In this document: in pieces, positions 32,130-41,199 of the stretch
How positions within the stretch are numbered: position 1 is the first letter of the stretch
How the letters are laid out: every line of letters begins with the position of its first letter
Assembly (NCBI GenBank): GCA_000017645.1
Contig: CP000781.1
Location: 248,001 to 312,000 of the forward strand
Direction: 5' to 3'
Origin: Xanthobacter autotrophicus Py2
Lineage (GTDB): Bacteria; Pseudomonadota; Alphaproteobacteria; Rhizobiales; Xanthobacteraceae
DNA: 64,000 nucleotides
Notes under the pieces: generated by a model
What the model saw: only the letters and a program-made list of their open reading frames with translations
What the model was told of the DNA's origin: nothing
Database searches by the model: none
Position numbers and translations under genes: made by a program

Positions 32130-32828
32130 TCAAGCCTCGTTGGGCAAGGATCTGTGGCCAAAGATGGCGCTGCCCACGCGCACGTGGGTCGCGCCCTGGC
32201 GGATGGCGGCCGGAAAGTCGGCGCTCATGCCCATGGAAAGGCCCGAAATGCCGTTGCGCGCTGCGATCTTGGCCAGCAGCGCGAAATGCGGATCGGGCAC
32301 GTCCGTCGCGGGTGGAATGCACATCAGGCCGAAGATCTTTAGCCCGTGGCGCTCCCGGCATTCGGCGATGAAGGCGTCCGCGGTTTCCGGCAGGACGCCG
32401 GCCTTCTGCGGCTCGGCTCCGGTGTTCACCTGCACGAACAGGCGCGGGTTCCGGCCCTGGCGGGCCATCTCCCCGGCCAGTGCGGCGGCGATCTTCGGCC
32501 GGTCCACGGTGTGGATCACGTCGAACAACTCCACGGCCTCGCGCGCCTTGTTGGATTGCAGCGGCCCGATGAGATGCAGCTCGACGCCTTGATAGTCCGC
32601 GCGCAAGGCGGGCCACTTGCCCTGCGCCTCCTGCACCCGGTTCTCGCCGAACACCCTCTGGCCGGCGGCCAGGACCGGCACGATCTCGGGGGCCGGGAAG
32701 GTCTTGGAGACGGCCACCAGCGTCACGGTGGCCGGATCGCGCCCGGCGTCGCGGCAGGAGGACAGGACCTCCGCGCGCACGGCGTGAAGACCTGACGCCG
32801 CGTCCTGCGCCTCGGCTTGTGTGTTCAT
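32130..32828 (-). CDS. yggS: YggS-family PLP-homeostasis protein
   Basis: The 232-aa COG0325 protein has the PLP lysine in VTLVAVSKTFPAPEIVPVLA, plus GENRVQEAQGKW, ELHLIGPLQSNKAREAVELF, GLMCIPPATDVPDPHF and LSMGMSADFPAAI. It binds pyridoxal phosphate and balances B6 pools without known enzymatic activity. ATG 32828 is chosen; longer frames upstream overlap the divergent intergenic region. The homologue is normally a lone conserved gene. Confidence 0.9.
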   Translation of the reverse strand: MNTQAEAQDAASGLHAVRAEVLSSCRDAGRDPATVTLVAVSKTFPAPEIVPVLAAGQRVFGENRVQEAQGKWPALRADYQGVELHLIGPLQSNKAREAVELFDVIHTVDRPKIAAALAGEMARQGRNPRLFVQVNTGAEPQKAGVLPETADAFIAECRERHGLKIFGLMCIPPATDVPDPHFALLAKIAARNGISGLSMGMSADFPAAIRQGATHVRVGSAIFGHRSLPNEA

Positions 32829-33047
32829 GATGCCCTGACCTCTCCCCGGGTGCAGTCCTGTAACGCCTGGAGCGCGGATGCCGCTGCAGGTGAAGTCCAT
32901 GCGATCGCCACAGGCGACGGGGCGCCGCCGCCCGCCAGACCTGTGCGTCCGGCAGCAGATGGACCGATCTCCCCATCCGATCAAGAAGCGTTTACAACAC
33001 TCCTGGTGGCACCTTCGAGAAGAAGCCGGTGGGGAGCGTGACCGAGC

Positions 33048-34712
33048 ATGGTCGAGCGTAGCGGCGAAGAGGCACCTGTCGCTTCGAGACGGCTTTCCAG
33101 CCTGCGCCTGCGCATTCTCTTTCTCATTTGCCTCGTTGCCGTGCCCCTCTCCGTGGAGCGCCTCATGGCCCTCGTCGCGGATCGCCGGGACCAGATCCAG
33201 TCCCTCGAGGATGACGTGCGCGACTTGGTCCGCCGCGCCACGCTGGCCCAGCTCGAAGGGCTGACGCGGGCCCGCACCGTGCTCGACGTGGTGTCGCGGC
33301 AGGCGGAGGACCTGCTGGAAGATCCGGCGGCCTGCATCCCTTTCGTGACCCGGCTCGCCGACGAGGTGGCCGGCATCCAGGGCGTCTTCATCGCCACCCC
33401 GGACGGCGACGTGAAATGCGCCCACGCGCCGCTGGCCATGGGCGTCAACATCGCGGATCGGCCGTTCTTCCAAGAGGCCCTCGCCGCCGAGGACATGCTC
33501 ATGACCGAGCTGTCATTTTCACCGGTCAGCGGGCTCAACTCCGTCTTCATGCTGCGCGCCGAGCGCGCGCCGGGGGGCAAGCCGCTGGCGGTGGCCGGCA
33601 TCATCCTCGACCTGCAGTGGCTCTCGCGGATCGCCGCCGGCAGCGCGGTGGAATCGGGTGCGATCGTGGATGTGGTGGGCGAGGGCGGGACGGTGCTGGT
33701 GCGCTATCCGACTTTGCCCGAGATCGTGGAGCACCGCTTTCCGGACCATCCGCTGACGCGCAAGATCATGGCCGCGAAGGAAGGCGTCGTCACCACTATC
33801 GGCTATGACGGGAAGGAACGGATCTTCGCCTTCAACCGCTTCGAGGGGCTGAATCTGCGCGTGGTGGTGGGCATGGATACCGCCAAGGTCCTTACGCCCA
33901 TCGACCGCAAGATCCAGACCACGGCGTTCGTGCATTTTGCGGCGCTGGCCTGCTTCCTGCTGGTGTCGTGGTTCGCGGCCGAGCGCATCATCATCACGCC
34001 CATCGCTCGGCTGACGCGCTCCGTCGCCGCCGTCGGCCGGGGCGAGGCCGACCATGTGAAGGACAACGACGTCACCGAGTTCGCCCCGCTGGTGCGGGCC
34101 TTCAACGAGATGGCCCGCCGCCTGTCCCAGCGCAACAGCGAGCTGCGCACCATGAACGGGCGGCTCGCCTCCCTCGCCCGCACCGACGGGCTCACCGGCC
34201 TCGCCAACCGCCGCACCTTCGACGTGCAATTCTCCCAGGACTGGGTGCGCGCCCGCGGCGATGGCGCGCCGCTGACCCTGGTGATGCTGGATGTGGACTA
34301 CTTCAAGGCGTTCAACGATGCGCGCGGCCACCTGTCTGGCGACGAGGCCCTGCGCGGGGTTGCGCGCATGCTGTCGGCGGCGGCGGCGGGGACGAAGCAT
34401 CTGGTCGCCCGCTACGGGGGCGAGGAATTCATCGTGCTGATGTCCGGGGCGGACCTGGCCGAGGGCCTGGCGTTCGCGGAGGATGTCCGCGGTCTGCTGG
34501 GGGAGGTGGCCATCGCCCATCCAGCCTCGCCCCGCCGTCGCCTGACGGCGAGCTTCGGTGTGGCCAGCACCATTCCGACGCAGGAGGGCAGCCCGGACAC
34601 GCTGGTGGCGGCGGCCGATGCCGCGCTCTACGAGGCCAAGCGCTCCGGCCGGGACCGGGTGGTCGCCCACGCCGACCTGTACGCCAGCGGGGCGAACGGC
34701 ACCTTCCGTTAG
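33048..34712 (+). CDS. Diguanylate cyclase with periplasmic Cache and HAMP domains
   Basis: This 554-aa protein has a first membrane helix (LRILFLICLVAVPLSVERLM, about residues 21-40) and a periplasmic dCache-like sensor (about 45-300, IQGVFIATPDGDVKCAHAPL). A second helix (about 303-322), a HAMP segment (ITPIARLTRSVAAVGRGEAD) and a GGDEF domain follow (DGLTGLANRRTFDVQF; active site RYGGEEFIV at about 455). It makes c-di-GMP in response to an extracellular signal. The active site is intact (GGEEF), and no RxxD inhibitory site is evident before it. Confidence 0.9.
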   Translation: MVERSGEEAPVASRRLSSLRLRILFLICLVAVPLSVERLMALVADRRDQIQSLEDDVRDLVRRATLAQLEGLTRARTVLDVVSRQAEDLLEDPAACIPFVTRLADEVAGIQGVFIATPDGDVKCAHAPLAMGVNIADRPFFQEALAAEDMLMTELSFSPVSGLNSVFMLRAERAPGGKPLAVAGIILDLQWLSRIAAGSAVESGAIVDVVGEGGTVLVRYPTLPEIVEHRFPDHPLTRKIMAAKEGVVTTIGYDGKERIFAFNRFEGLNLRVVVGMDTAKVLTPIDRKIQTTAFVHFAALACFLLVSWFAAERIIITPIARLTRSVAAVGRGEADHVKDNDVTEFAPLVRAFNEMARRLSQRNSELRTMNGRLASLARTDGLTGLANRRTFDVQFSQDWVRARGDGAPLTLVMLDVDYFKAFNDARGHLSGDEALRGVARMLSAAAAGTKHLVARYGGEEFIVLMSGADLAEGLAFAEDVRGLLGEVAIAHPASPRRRLTASFGVASTIPTQEGSPDTLVAAADAALYEAKRSGRDRVVAHADLYASGANGTFR

Positions 34713-34729
34713 GGCATGTCGGGTCCGGC

Positions 34730-35569
34730 TCAGGCGAGCCGGCGGATGCTGCGCAGCTCCAGCCCGACCGCGGAGATCCGCGCCAGCGCCTCGGCGAGGG
34801 GTTCGCGCGCCACCGCCATGTGGAAGGCGTTGGCATGCAGCAGGGTGTCCGCCGCCTCCACGATGCCCACATGGCCGGGCCAGAACAGCAGGTCGCCGCG
34901 CCGGGGCTCCGCGTCCAGCGGCAGAGCCTCGCCGAGGGCGGCTTCCTGCATGTCGCTGTCGCGCGGGGCGGCAACGCCGGTAACGGCGAGCGCCGTCTGG
35001 ACCAGGCCGGAGCAGTCGAGGCCAAGGCTGGAGCGGCCGCCCCACAGATAGGGCACGCCCAGGAAGCGCCCGGCTACGGCAACGAAATCACTCTCCCGCT
35101 GGTCCCGTTCGGCAAGATGCACGGCGGGCAGGAAGCCGTCGGGCGTCACCGCGAAGCCGCCGCGAATCTCCCGCACCGCCACCTGGCTGCCGAGTACCAG
35201 CGCTTCGCGGGGCGGCAGCTTGATGTCGGGGCCGGGGAACAGGAAGGTGCGCAGGGCTCGCACGGTGTGGGTTGGCGCGGCGCCGGGTGCCGCGAGGGCT
35301 TCGGTGGGCAGGTAGCCCACATAGCGGTCGGCCTCGAGCTGGACCCAGGACCAGCCCTCGGGATCATCCTCGAACACGCGCACGGTCTCGCCGAACAGGG
35401 CCTGGGTTTCGAGCGGGGCGTCGCCGGCGGGCCGGCGGCGCAGCGGCGCCACCGGCACCGCCACGCGGCGCACGTCGCCCTCAACATAGCGGGCGGCCTC
35501 CACCTGACCCTTCAGGGCGGCCGAGGCGAGGTCCGGCCGAGCCGGGGTGAGGCGAGGATCAAGCGACAT
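34730..35569 (-). CDS. NlpC/P60 family peptidoglycan hydrolase with SH3 domains
   Basis: This 279-aa protein has N-terminal bacterial SH3-like segments (VAVPVAPLRRRPAGDAPLET, GWSWVQLEADRYVGYLPTEA) and a C-terminal NlpC/P60 domain. The catalytic Cys lies in SSLGLDCSGLVQTAL and the His in FWPGHVGIVEAADTLLH. It cleaves cell-wall peptides, often in wall recycling. No signal peptide is visible, so it may act on cytoplasmic muropeptides. It neighbours an aminopeptidase gene on the same strand, 110 bp away. Confidence 0.87.
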   Translation of the reverse strand: MSLDPRLTPARPDLASAALKGQVEAARYVEGDVRRVAVPVAPLRRRPAGDAPLETQALFGETVRVFEDDPEGWSWVQLEADRYVGYLPTEALAAPGAAPTHTVRALRTFLFPGPDIKLPPREALVLGSQVAVREIRGGFAVTPDGFLPAVHLAERDQRESDFVAVAGRFLGVPYLWGGRSSLGLDCSGLVQTALAVTGVAAPRDSDMQEAALGEALPLDAEPRRGDLLFWPGHVGIVEAADTLLHANAFHMAVAREPLAEALARISAVGLELRSIRRLA

Positions 35570-35578
35570 GGCGGGGCC

Positions 35579-35685
35579 TTAGAGCGTTTTCGAGCGAAGT
35601 GGGCACCGGTTCGCGTGAAGAAAACGCGTCAACCAGAGAATCTAGCGCGTTTTCCGTGAGCCCATGCGCACGGAAAGCGCGCTAG
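35579..35685. repeat. Interspersed mosaic repeat, copy 1
   Basis: A 52-bp unit (35579-35630) is followed by a hairpin with 17-base arms (35642-35658 and 35669-35685). The unit matches, inverted, 62505-62556 in 45 of 52 positions. The hairpin overlaps the stop codon of the aminopeptidase and may act as its terminator. GCGTTTTCGAGCGAAGYGG-type units like this recur in Rhizobiales genomes. Confidence 0.75.
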
Positions 35686-37049
35686 CCGTAGCGCTCGGCC
35701 AGCAGCGCATCGAGGGCGCGGATGGTCTGGGCCTCGCCGCCCTCGGGGCGTCCGGGGCGGGCGCCGGAATTCCAGGCGAACAGGTCGAGGTGCAGCCAGG
35801 CGCGGGCCGCGCCCACGAACTTCTCCAGGAACAGGGCGGCGGTGATGGCTCCGGCGAGGCCGCCGGAGGACACGTTGTTGGTGTCGGCGATCTTGGACTC
35901 GAGCATGCCCTGGTAGGGCGCCCACAGCGGCAGGCGCCACAGGGGGTCGGCCTCCACCATGGCGTGACGGGCCAGGTCAGCGGCGAGGTCCTCGTCCTGG
36001 GTGAAGGCCGCGGGAAGCTGCGGCCCCAGCGCCACCCGTGCCGCGCCGGTGAGGGTGGCGAAATCGATCACCAGTTCGGGCGCCTCCTCGTCGGAGAGGG
36101 CGAGGGCGTCGGCGAGCACGAGGCGGCCCTCCGCGTCCGTGTTGCCGATTTCCACGGAGAGGCCCTTGCGGCTCTTGAGGATGTCGCCCGGCCGGAAGGC
36201 GGCCGCGGAGACCGAATTCTCCACGGCGGGAATCAGCACCCGCAGGTTCACCTTGGCCCCGCGCGAGAGCAGGAGATGGGCAAGGCCCAGCGCGTTCGCC
36301 GCGCCGCCCATGTCCTTCTTCATCAGCAGCATGGCCGAGGAGGGCTTGAGATCGAGGCCGCCGGTGTCGAAGGCCACGCCCTTGCCCACCAGCGTCACCT
36401 TGGGGTGGGCGGGATCGCCGGCGCGGATCTCGATGAGGCGCGGGGCGCGGTCGGCGGCGCGGCCCACCGCATGGATCATGGGGAAGTTCTCCACCAGCAG
36501 CCGCTCGCCGGTGACGGAGCGGAAGGCGGCGCCATGGCGGGCGGCGAGCGCGCGGGCGGCGTCTTCCAGCTCCGGCGGGCCGAGGTCGTTGGCGGGGGTG
36601 TTCACGAGGTCGCGGGTGAGAGTCACGGCCTCGACGGTGCGCACCAAAGCGTCGGCATCCACCCCTTCGGGCAGCACGAGCCGCACGTCGCGGGCGGGGG
36701 CGGCCTTGTAGCGGGTGAAGCGGTAGGTGCCCAGCGCGAACGCCAGCGCGGCGAGGCGCGGGCTCGCCACCTCGCCCTCCAGCCGCCACGCGCCGGCTGG
36801 CAACAGGCCGGGCAGGGCGCCGGCGGCGAAGGCATCCGCCCGGGCCCCGGCCGCGACGCCGAACAGGGCGCCGGCGAGGCCTCCCTCGGGCGCGGGCACC
36901 AGGAGCAGCTTGCCACCCTCACCGCCAAAGCCGGCGGCCTCGGCGAAGCGGCGAGCCGTCTCCGGCACGGAGGCAGACGCGAAGGTCTCCTTGGTGACGC
37001 ACCAGACGGGAAGGCTCATGGAAGAGGCGGGCGCAATACAATCGAGCAT
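35682..37049 (-). CDS. Leucyl aminopeptidase family protein (M17)
   Basis: The 455-aa protein has the M17 C-terminal catalytic domain: [39 protein letters not shown], the signature NTDAEGRLVLADALAL and the di-metal residues around them. The N-terminal half (about residues 1-150) is shorter and more divergent than in PepA. It trims N-terminal residues from peptides in the cytoplasm. ATG 37049 is the first with good coding composition; the longer frame upstream lacks conservation. Confidence 0.88.
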   Translation of the reverse strand: MLDCIAPASSMSLPVWCVTKETFASASVPETARRFAEAAGFGGEGGKLLLVPAPEGGLAGALFGVAAGARADAFAAGALPGLLPAGAWRLEGEVASPRLAALAFALGTYRFTRYKAAPARDVRLVLPEGVDADALVRTVEAVTLTRDLVNTPANDLGPPELEDAARALAARHGAAFRSVTGERLLVENFPMIHAVGRAADRAPRLIEIRAGDPAHPKVTLVGKGVAFDTGGLDLKPSSAMLLMKKDMGGAANALGLAHLLLSRGAKVNLRVLIPAVENSVSAAAFRPGDILKSRKGLSVEIGNTDAEGRLVLADALALSDEEAPELVIDFATLTGAARVALGPQLPAAFTQDEDLAADLARHAMVEADPLWRLPLWAPYQGMLESKIADTNNVSSGGLAGAITAALFLEKFVGAARAWLHLDLFAWNSGARPGRPEGGEAQTIRALDALLAERYG

Positions 37050-37227
37050 GAATGAACTCCTGCGCGCCGCCGGGGCCGTGGACGCGGCGGCGCGGCGCGC
37101 GAAAGGACCTGTAGGCCAATGGGTAGAGCGCGATCCGGCAATATGGCAACGGTTTCGTTGCCGCCCCGGCGGCAAAATCACCCGTGCGCGGGAGAGGGCA
37201 TGGGTGCCCGCAGGCGGAGGGGCGAGG

Positions 37228-37704
37228 TCAGCCGGCGCCGAGCAGGCTGGAGTAGGGATGCAGCAGCAGCCCGGCACCGGCCAGCGCGACGCCGTAGGGG
37301 ATGGTCTGGCCGGGGACGGCGATGGTGCCGACCAGCCGGTCCGCCGGACGGTGCATGGCAAGGGCGGCAAGGGTCAGGACCCCGCCGATAAGGCCGCAGG
37401 CGAGCACGAACAGCGGCAGTTGCGCCGGCTCCGTCCACAGCATCAGCACCCCCGCGAGCTTGGCGTCGCCGGCTCCCACCACATTCTCCGCGAACAGGGA
37501 AAAGCCCAGCGCCGTGACCGCCACCGCCACCAGCAGGCGCAGGGACAGGTCGGGCAGGGGGGTGAGGATGGCGAGAGTCGCGAAGCCGATCAGCAGGGCG
37601 GCGATCACGGTATTGGGAATGATGCGGCGGGCGATGTCCGTTCCGATGCAGGTGCACAGGGCGGTGGGATAGAGCCCGAGAAGGAGGAGTTCAGCCAACC
37701 ACAT
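37228..37704 (-). CDS. cpaA: Prepilin peptidase CpaA/TadV-like (A24)
   Basis: The 158-aa protein has about five membrane helices and the A24 aspartates in LYPTALCTCIGTDIARRIIP and ENVVGAGDAKLAGVLML. It would cleave Flp-type prepilins during Tad pilus assembly. The Flp pilin gene lies 20 bp upstream on the same strand (37724-37888), making this an isolated pilin-peptidase pair; the other tad genes are not in the window. Confidence 0.85.
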   Translation of the reverse strand: MWLAELLLLGLYPTALCTCIGTDIARRIIPNTVIAALLIGFATLAILTPLPDLSLRLLVAVAVTALGFSLFAENVVGAGDAKLAGVLMLWTEPAQLPLFVLACGLIGGVLTLAALAMHRPADRLVGTIAVPGQTIPYGVALAGAGLLLHPYSSLLGAG

Positions 37705-37723
37705 GGGTGCGCTGTCCGTGCCG

Positions 37724-37888
37724 TCAGTTTCCGGCCGCGGCCGACGACGCCTGAAGCCGGGCGAAGGTGGCGGCGATCTGCACCAGCACGGTAACGATGG
37801 CGATGGAGAGGCCCGCGGCGATGAGCCCGTATTCGAGGGCGGTGGAGCCCTCCTCCTCCCTGATGAAGCGCCAGAACAATAGCTTCAT
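37724..37888 (-). CDS. Flp/Fap type IVb pilin
   Basis: The 54-codon minus-strand gene encodes MKLLFWRFIREEEGSTALEY followed by GLIAAGLSIAIVTVLVQIAA. The G-S-T-A-L-E-Y site is the Flp prepilin cleavage signature with the Glu at +5, followed by the hydrophobic helix. It is processed by CpaA, encoded next, to build a Tad pilus. It is short but unambiguous. Confidence 0.9.
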   Translation of the reverse strand: MKLLFWRFIREEEGSTALEYGLIAAGLSIAIVTVLVQIAATFARLQASSAAAGN

Positions 37889-38291
37889 GGCTTGAAAATC
37901 CGATACCGCGCGGCAGATGCGCCGCGGTGAGGCCGACGCTAGGGGGCCGCCCTTGCGGGGAAGTAAAGAACGCCCGTGCCGATGCCCTCGCGGCGCCTCC
38001 GGCTGATCTGAGGGTTAACGCTCCCCTCCTGCGCGCAACCTGTGGGCGGTGATGTGCCGGCTTGAGAGTACCAGCGGCGACCGGGCGCGACGGAAACCTT
38101 CCCCTGGTCCTGAACCGGTCTCGGCAACAGCCGGGTCCCGGGCGGGGGATGCGGGCAGGGGAGGGCGGGCAGAGGAAGGAGGGCGGGTGAAGGAGGGCGG
38201 CGGCGCATTTCAAACGCCCCCCTCGCGGGGTGGGTGTGTTTGCGCTAAAGGTATAGACTGCCTTCCCCTTGCTGCCTTCAGATCGCCGAGC
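37889..38291. other. 403-bp intergenic region between flp and glnD
   Basis: It contains divergent promoter space for flp (minus) and glnD (plus) and a G-rich purine-biased stretch (38130-38210). Open frames extend upstream of glnD here but have repetitive composition. No RNA gene or clear operator was found. Confidence 0.45.
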
Positions 38292-41096
38292 ATGCCCATC
38301 GTCCGCTCCCCCAAAGCCAGCCGCGTCATCGGCGAACCGTTCGAAGGCACCAAGCTCCGGGTCGAGGCCCGCGAGATTGCCGCCGCCCACAAGGGCCGCG
38401 ACCTTGAGCTGCGCAATGCCGTCGTCGCCCGACTCAAGAAGGCACTCCACGACGGCCGCGCCGAGGCCGAGCGCCAGCTGAGGCAGGACGGCTGCGGGCG
38501 CTGCTGCTCCATGCGGCTCTCCGCCCTTCAGGATGCGGTGATCGCCTCCGCCCACGAGGTGGCCACCAGCTTCCTCTATCCGGCCGACAATCCCTCGCGC
38601 TCCGAGCGCATGGCGGTGGCGGCCGTGGGCGGCTACGGCCGGGGCATGATGGCGCCGGGCTCCGACACCGACATCCTGTTCCTGCTCCCCTACAAGCAGA
38701 CCGCCTGGGGCGAGAGCGTGGCCGAGGCCATGCTCTACATGCTGTGGGACCTGGGCTTGAAGGTGGGCCACGCCACCCGCTCGGTGGATGAGTGCCTGAG
38801 GCAGGCGCGGGCCGACTTCACCATCCGCACCTCGATCCTGGAGGCGCGCTACATCGTCGGCGACAAGGGCCTGTTCGAGGACCTGGAGAAGCGCTTCGAC
38901 AAGGAAGTGGTGGAGGGCACCGGCGCCGAGTTCGTCGCCGCCAAGATGGCCGAGCGGGAGGAGCGGCTGCGCCGGTCCGGCCAGTCGCGCTATCTGGTCG
39001 AGCCGAACGTGAAGGAGAGCAAGGGCGGCCTGCGGGACCTGCACACCCTGTTCTGGATCGCCAAGTACGTCTACCGGGTGCAGACCACCGACGAGCTGGT
39101 GCAGAAGGGCGTGTTCACCCGCGAGGAAGCGCGCCTCTTCACCAAGTGCGAAGACTTCCTGTGGTCGGTGCGCTGCCATCTCCACTTCCTCACCGGCCGC
39201 GCCGAGGACCGCCTGTCGTTCGACGTGCAGCGGGAGATGGCCCAGCGCCTCGGCTATACCGAGCATCCCGGCCAGCGGGACGTGGAACGCTTCATGAAGC
39301 ACTATTTCCTCGTGGCGAAGGATGTGGGCGATCTCACCGCCATCCTCTCCGCCGCGCTGGAGGCGCGCCACGACAAGCCGGTGCCGGGCCTGAAGGGCAT
39401 GGTGGAGCGGTTCCGCGCCGGATCGCGCCGCATCACCCTGAAGGAGACGCCGGACTTCATCCTCGACCATGACCGCCTGAACGTCATCGACGACCAGGCC
39501 TTCAAGCGGGATCCGGTCAACCTCATCCGCATCTTCCACGTGGCGGACAAGCGCAACTTGGCGCTCCATCCCGACGCCACCCAGCTTGCCGCACGCTCCC
39601 TCGCCCTCATTGACGCGAGCGTGCGCGAGAATCCGGAGGCCAACCGGCTGTTCCTGGAGATCGTGACCTCCAAGAATGCGCCGGAGACCGTGCTGCGGCG
39701 CATGAACGAGGTGGGCGTGCTTGGCCGCTTCCTGCCGGAGTTCGGCAAGATCGTCGCCATGATGCAGTTCAACATGTACCACCACTATACGGTGGACGAG
39801 CACCTGTTGCGCTGCATCGGCGTGTTGTCGGAGATCGAGCGCAAGGTGAATCCGGAGAACGGGCTCGCCAACGACCTCATGGGCACGGTGAAGAACCGCA
39901 ACCTGCTCTATGTGGCGCTGCTGCTGCACGACATCGCCAAGGGCCGGCCGGAAGACCATTCGGTGGCGGGGGCGCGCATCGCGCGGCGCATCTGCCCGCG
40001 CCTCGGCCTCTCCCCTGTGGAGACCGAGACCGTGGTGTGGCTGGTGGAGCAGCACCTGGTCATGTCGCAGGTGGCCCAGTCCCGCGACCTCTCCGACCGC
40101 AAGACCATCGAGAACTTCGCCGCCGTGGTGCAGAACCTCGAGCGCATGAAGCTGCTCACCATCCTCACCACCGCCGACATCAAGGCGGTGGGGCCGGGCA
40201 CCTGGAACGGCTGGAAGGCGCAGCTGCTGAAGACGCTCTATTACGAGACCGAGCCGGTGCTCACCGGCGGCTTCTCGGAAGTGGACCGGGGCAAGCGCGT
40301 GTCCGCCGCCCAGTCCCAGTTCCGCGCCCAGCTCGCCGACTGGTCGGACGAGAAGGTGGCGGCCTATGTGGCCCGCCACTATCCGCCCTACTGGCTGCGG
40401 GTGGACCTCGACACCAAGCTGCGCCACGCCCGCTTCATCGACGAGGCGGAGACCGCCGGCCGCTCCATCGCCACCCATGCGACGCTGGAGGCGGGGCGCG
40501 GCATCACCACCCTCACCGTGGTGGCGCCGGACCATCCCAAGCTGTTGTCCATCATCGCCGGCGCGTGCGCGGCGGCGGGGGCGAACATCGTGGACGCCCA
40601 CATCTCCACCACCACCGACGGGCTGGCGTTGGACACCATCGCCCTGCGCCGCGCCTTCGACCGGGACGAGGACGAACTGCGCCGCGCCGGCCGCATCCAG
40701 GAGGCTGTGGAGCAGGCCCTTACCGGCGAGGTACGCCTGCCGGAGGTGATGGCCCGCAAGATCCCCAAGGGCCGCCGCACCTTCACGGTGGAGCCCGAGG
40801 TGACGGTGAACAACGCCTGGTCCAACCGCCATACGGTGGTGGAGGTGTCCGGCCTCGACCGGCCGGGCCTGCTGTTCGCGCTGACCAACACCCTGTCGCG
40901 GCTGAACCTCAACATCGCTTCGGCCCATGTGGCGACCTTCGGCGAGCGGGCGGTGGACGTGTTCTACGTCACCGACCTCATGGGCGCGAAGATCACCGGC
41001 GCGGCCCGGCAGTCCACCATCCGCCGGGCGCTGGTGGCGGTGTTCGAGGGCCCCGCCGAGGACGAGGAAGCCCCGCGCCGCGCCGCGCGCGGGTAG
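38292..41096 (+). CDS. glnD: Bifunctional uridylyltransferase/uridylyl-removing enzyme GlnD
   Basis: The 934-aa protein has a nucleotidyltransferase domain (AVGGYGRGMMAPGSDTDILF), a PII-UTase linker and an HD domain for UMP removal (LLHDIAKGRPEDHSV). Two C-terminal ACT domains sense glutamine (TTLTVVAPDHPKLLSIIAGA, VEVSGLDRPGLLFALTNTLS). It controls PII proteins and hence nitrogen regulation, central in a likely diazotroph. ATG 38292 is chosen because earlier in-frame codons are repetitive and unconserved. Full length for the family. Confidence 0.95.
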   Translation: MPIVRSPKASRVIGEPFEGTKLRVEAREIAAAHKGRDLELRNAVVARLKKALHDGRAEAERQLRQDGCGRCCSMRLSALQDAVIASAHEVATSFLYPADNPSRSERMAVAAVGGYGRGMMAPGSDTDILFLLPYKQTAWGESVAEAMLYMLWDLGLKVGHATRSVDECLRQARADFTIRTSILEARYIVGDKGLFEDLEKRFDKEVVEGTGAEFVAAKMAEREERLRRSGQSRYLVEPNVKESKGGLRDLHTLFWIAKYVYRVQTTDELVQKGVFTREEARLFTKCEDFLWSVRCHLHFLTGRAEDRLSFDVQREMAQRLGYTEHPGQRDVERFMKHYFLVAKDVGDLTAILSAALEARHDKPVPGLKGMVERFRAGSRRITLKETPDFILDHDRLNVIDDQAFKRDPVNLIRIFHVADKRNLALHPDATQLAARSLALIDASVRENPEANRLFLEIVTSKNAPETVLRRMNEVGVLGRFLPEFGKIVAMMQFNMYHHYTVDEHLLRCIGVLSEIERKVNPENGLANDLMGTVKNRNLLYVALLLHDIAKGRPEDHSVAGARIARRICPRLGLSPVETETVVWLVEQHLVMSQVAQSRDLSDRKTIENFAAVVQNLERMKLLTILTTADIKAVGPGTWNGWKAQLLKTLYYETEPVLTGGFSEVDRGKRVSAAQSQFRAQLADWSDEKVAAYVARHYPPYWLRVDLDTKLRHARFIDEAETAGRSIATHATLEAGRGITTLTVVAPDHPKLLSIIAGACAAAGANIVDAHISTTTDGLALDTIALRRAFDRDEDELRRAGRIQEAVEQALTGEVRLPEVMARKIPKGRRTFTVEPEVTVNNAWSNRHTVVEVSGLDRPGLLFALTNTLSRLNLNIASAHVATFGERAVDVFYVTDLMGAKITGAARQSTIRRALVAVFEGPAEDEEAPRRAARG

Positions 41097-41199
41097 GGCG
41101 ATTTTAGATCGGCCGGATGGCTGATGGTGCATGTCGCTGATGGGTGGCGCGTCGCCGGGCGCCATCCGCGTCCGGCCGTGCTATAGGCTCCGCCCGCTA

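Noticed and set aside
37605..41165. 1186-aa open frame antisense to glnD
   Set aside because: Repetitive His/Arg/Gly composition from a high-GC antisense frame; glnD on the other strand is full length and conserved.
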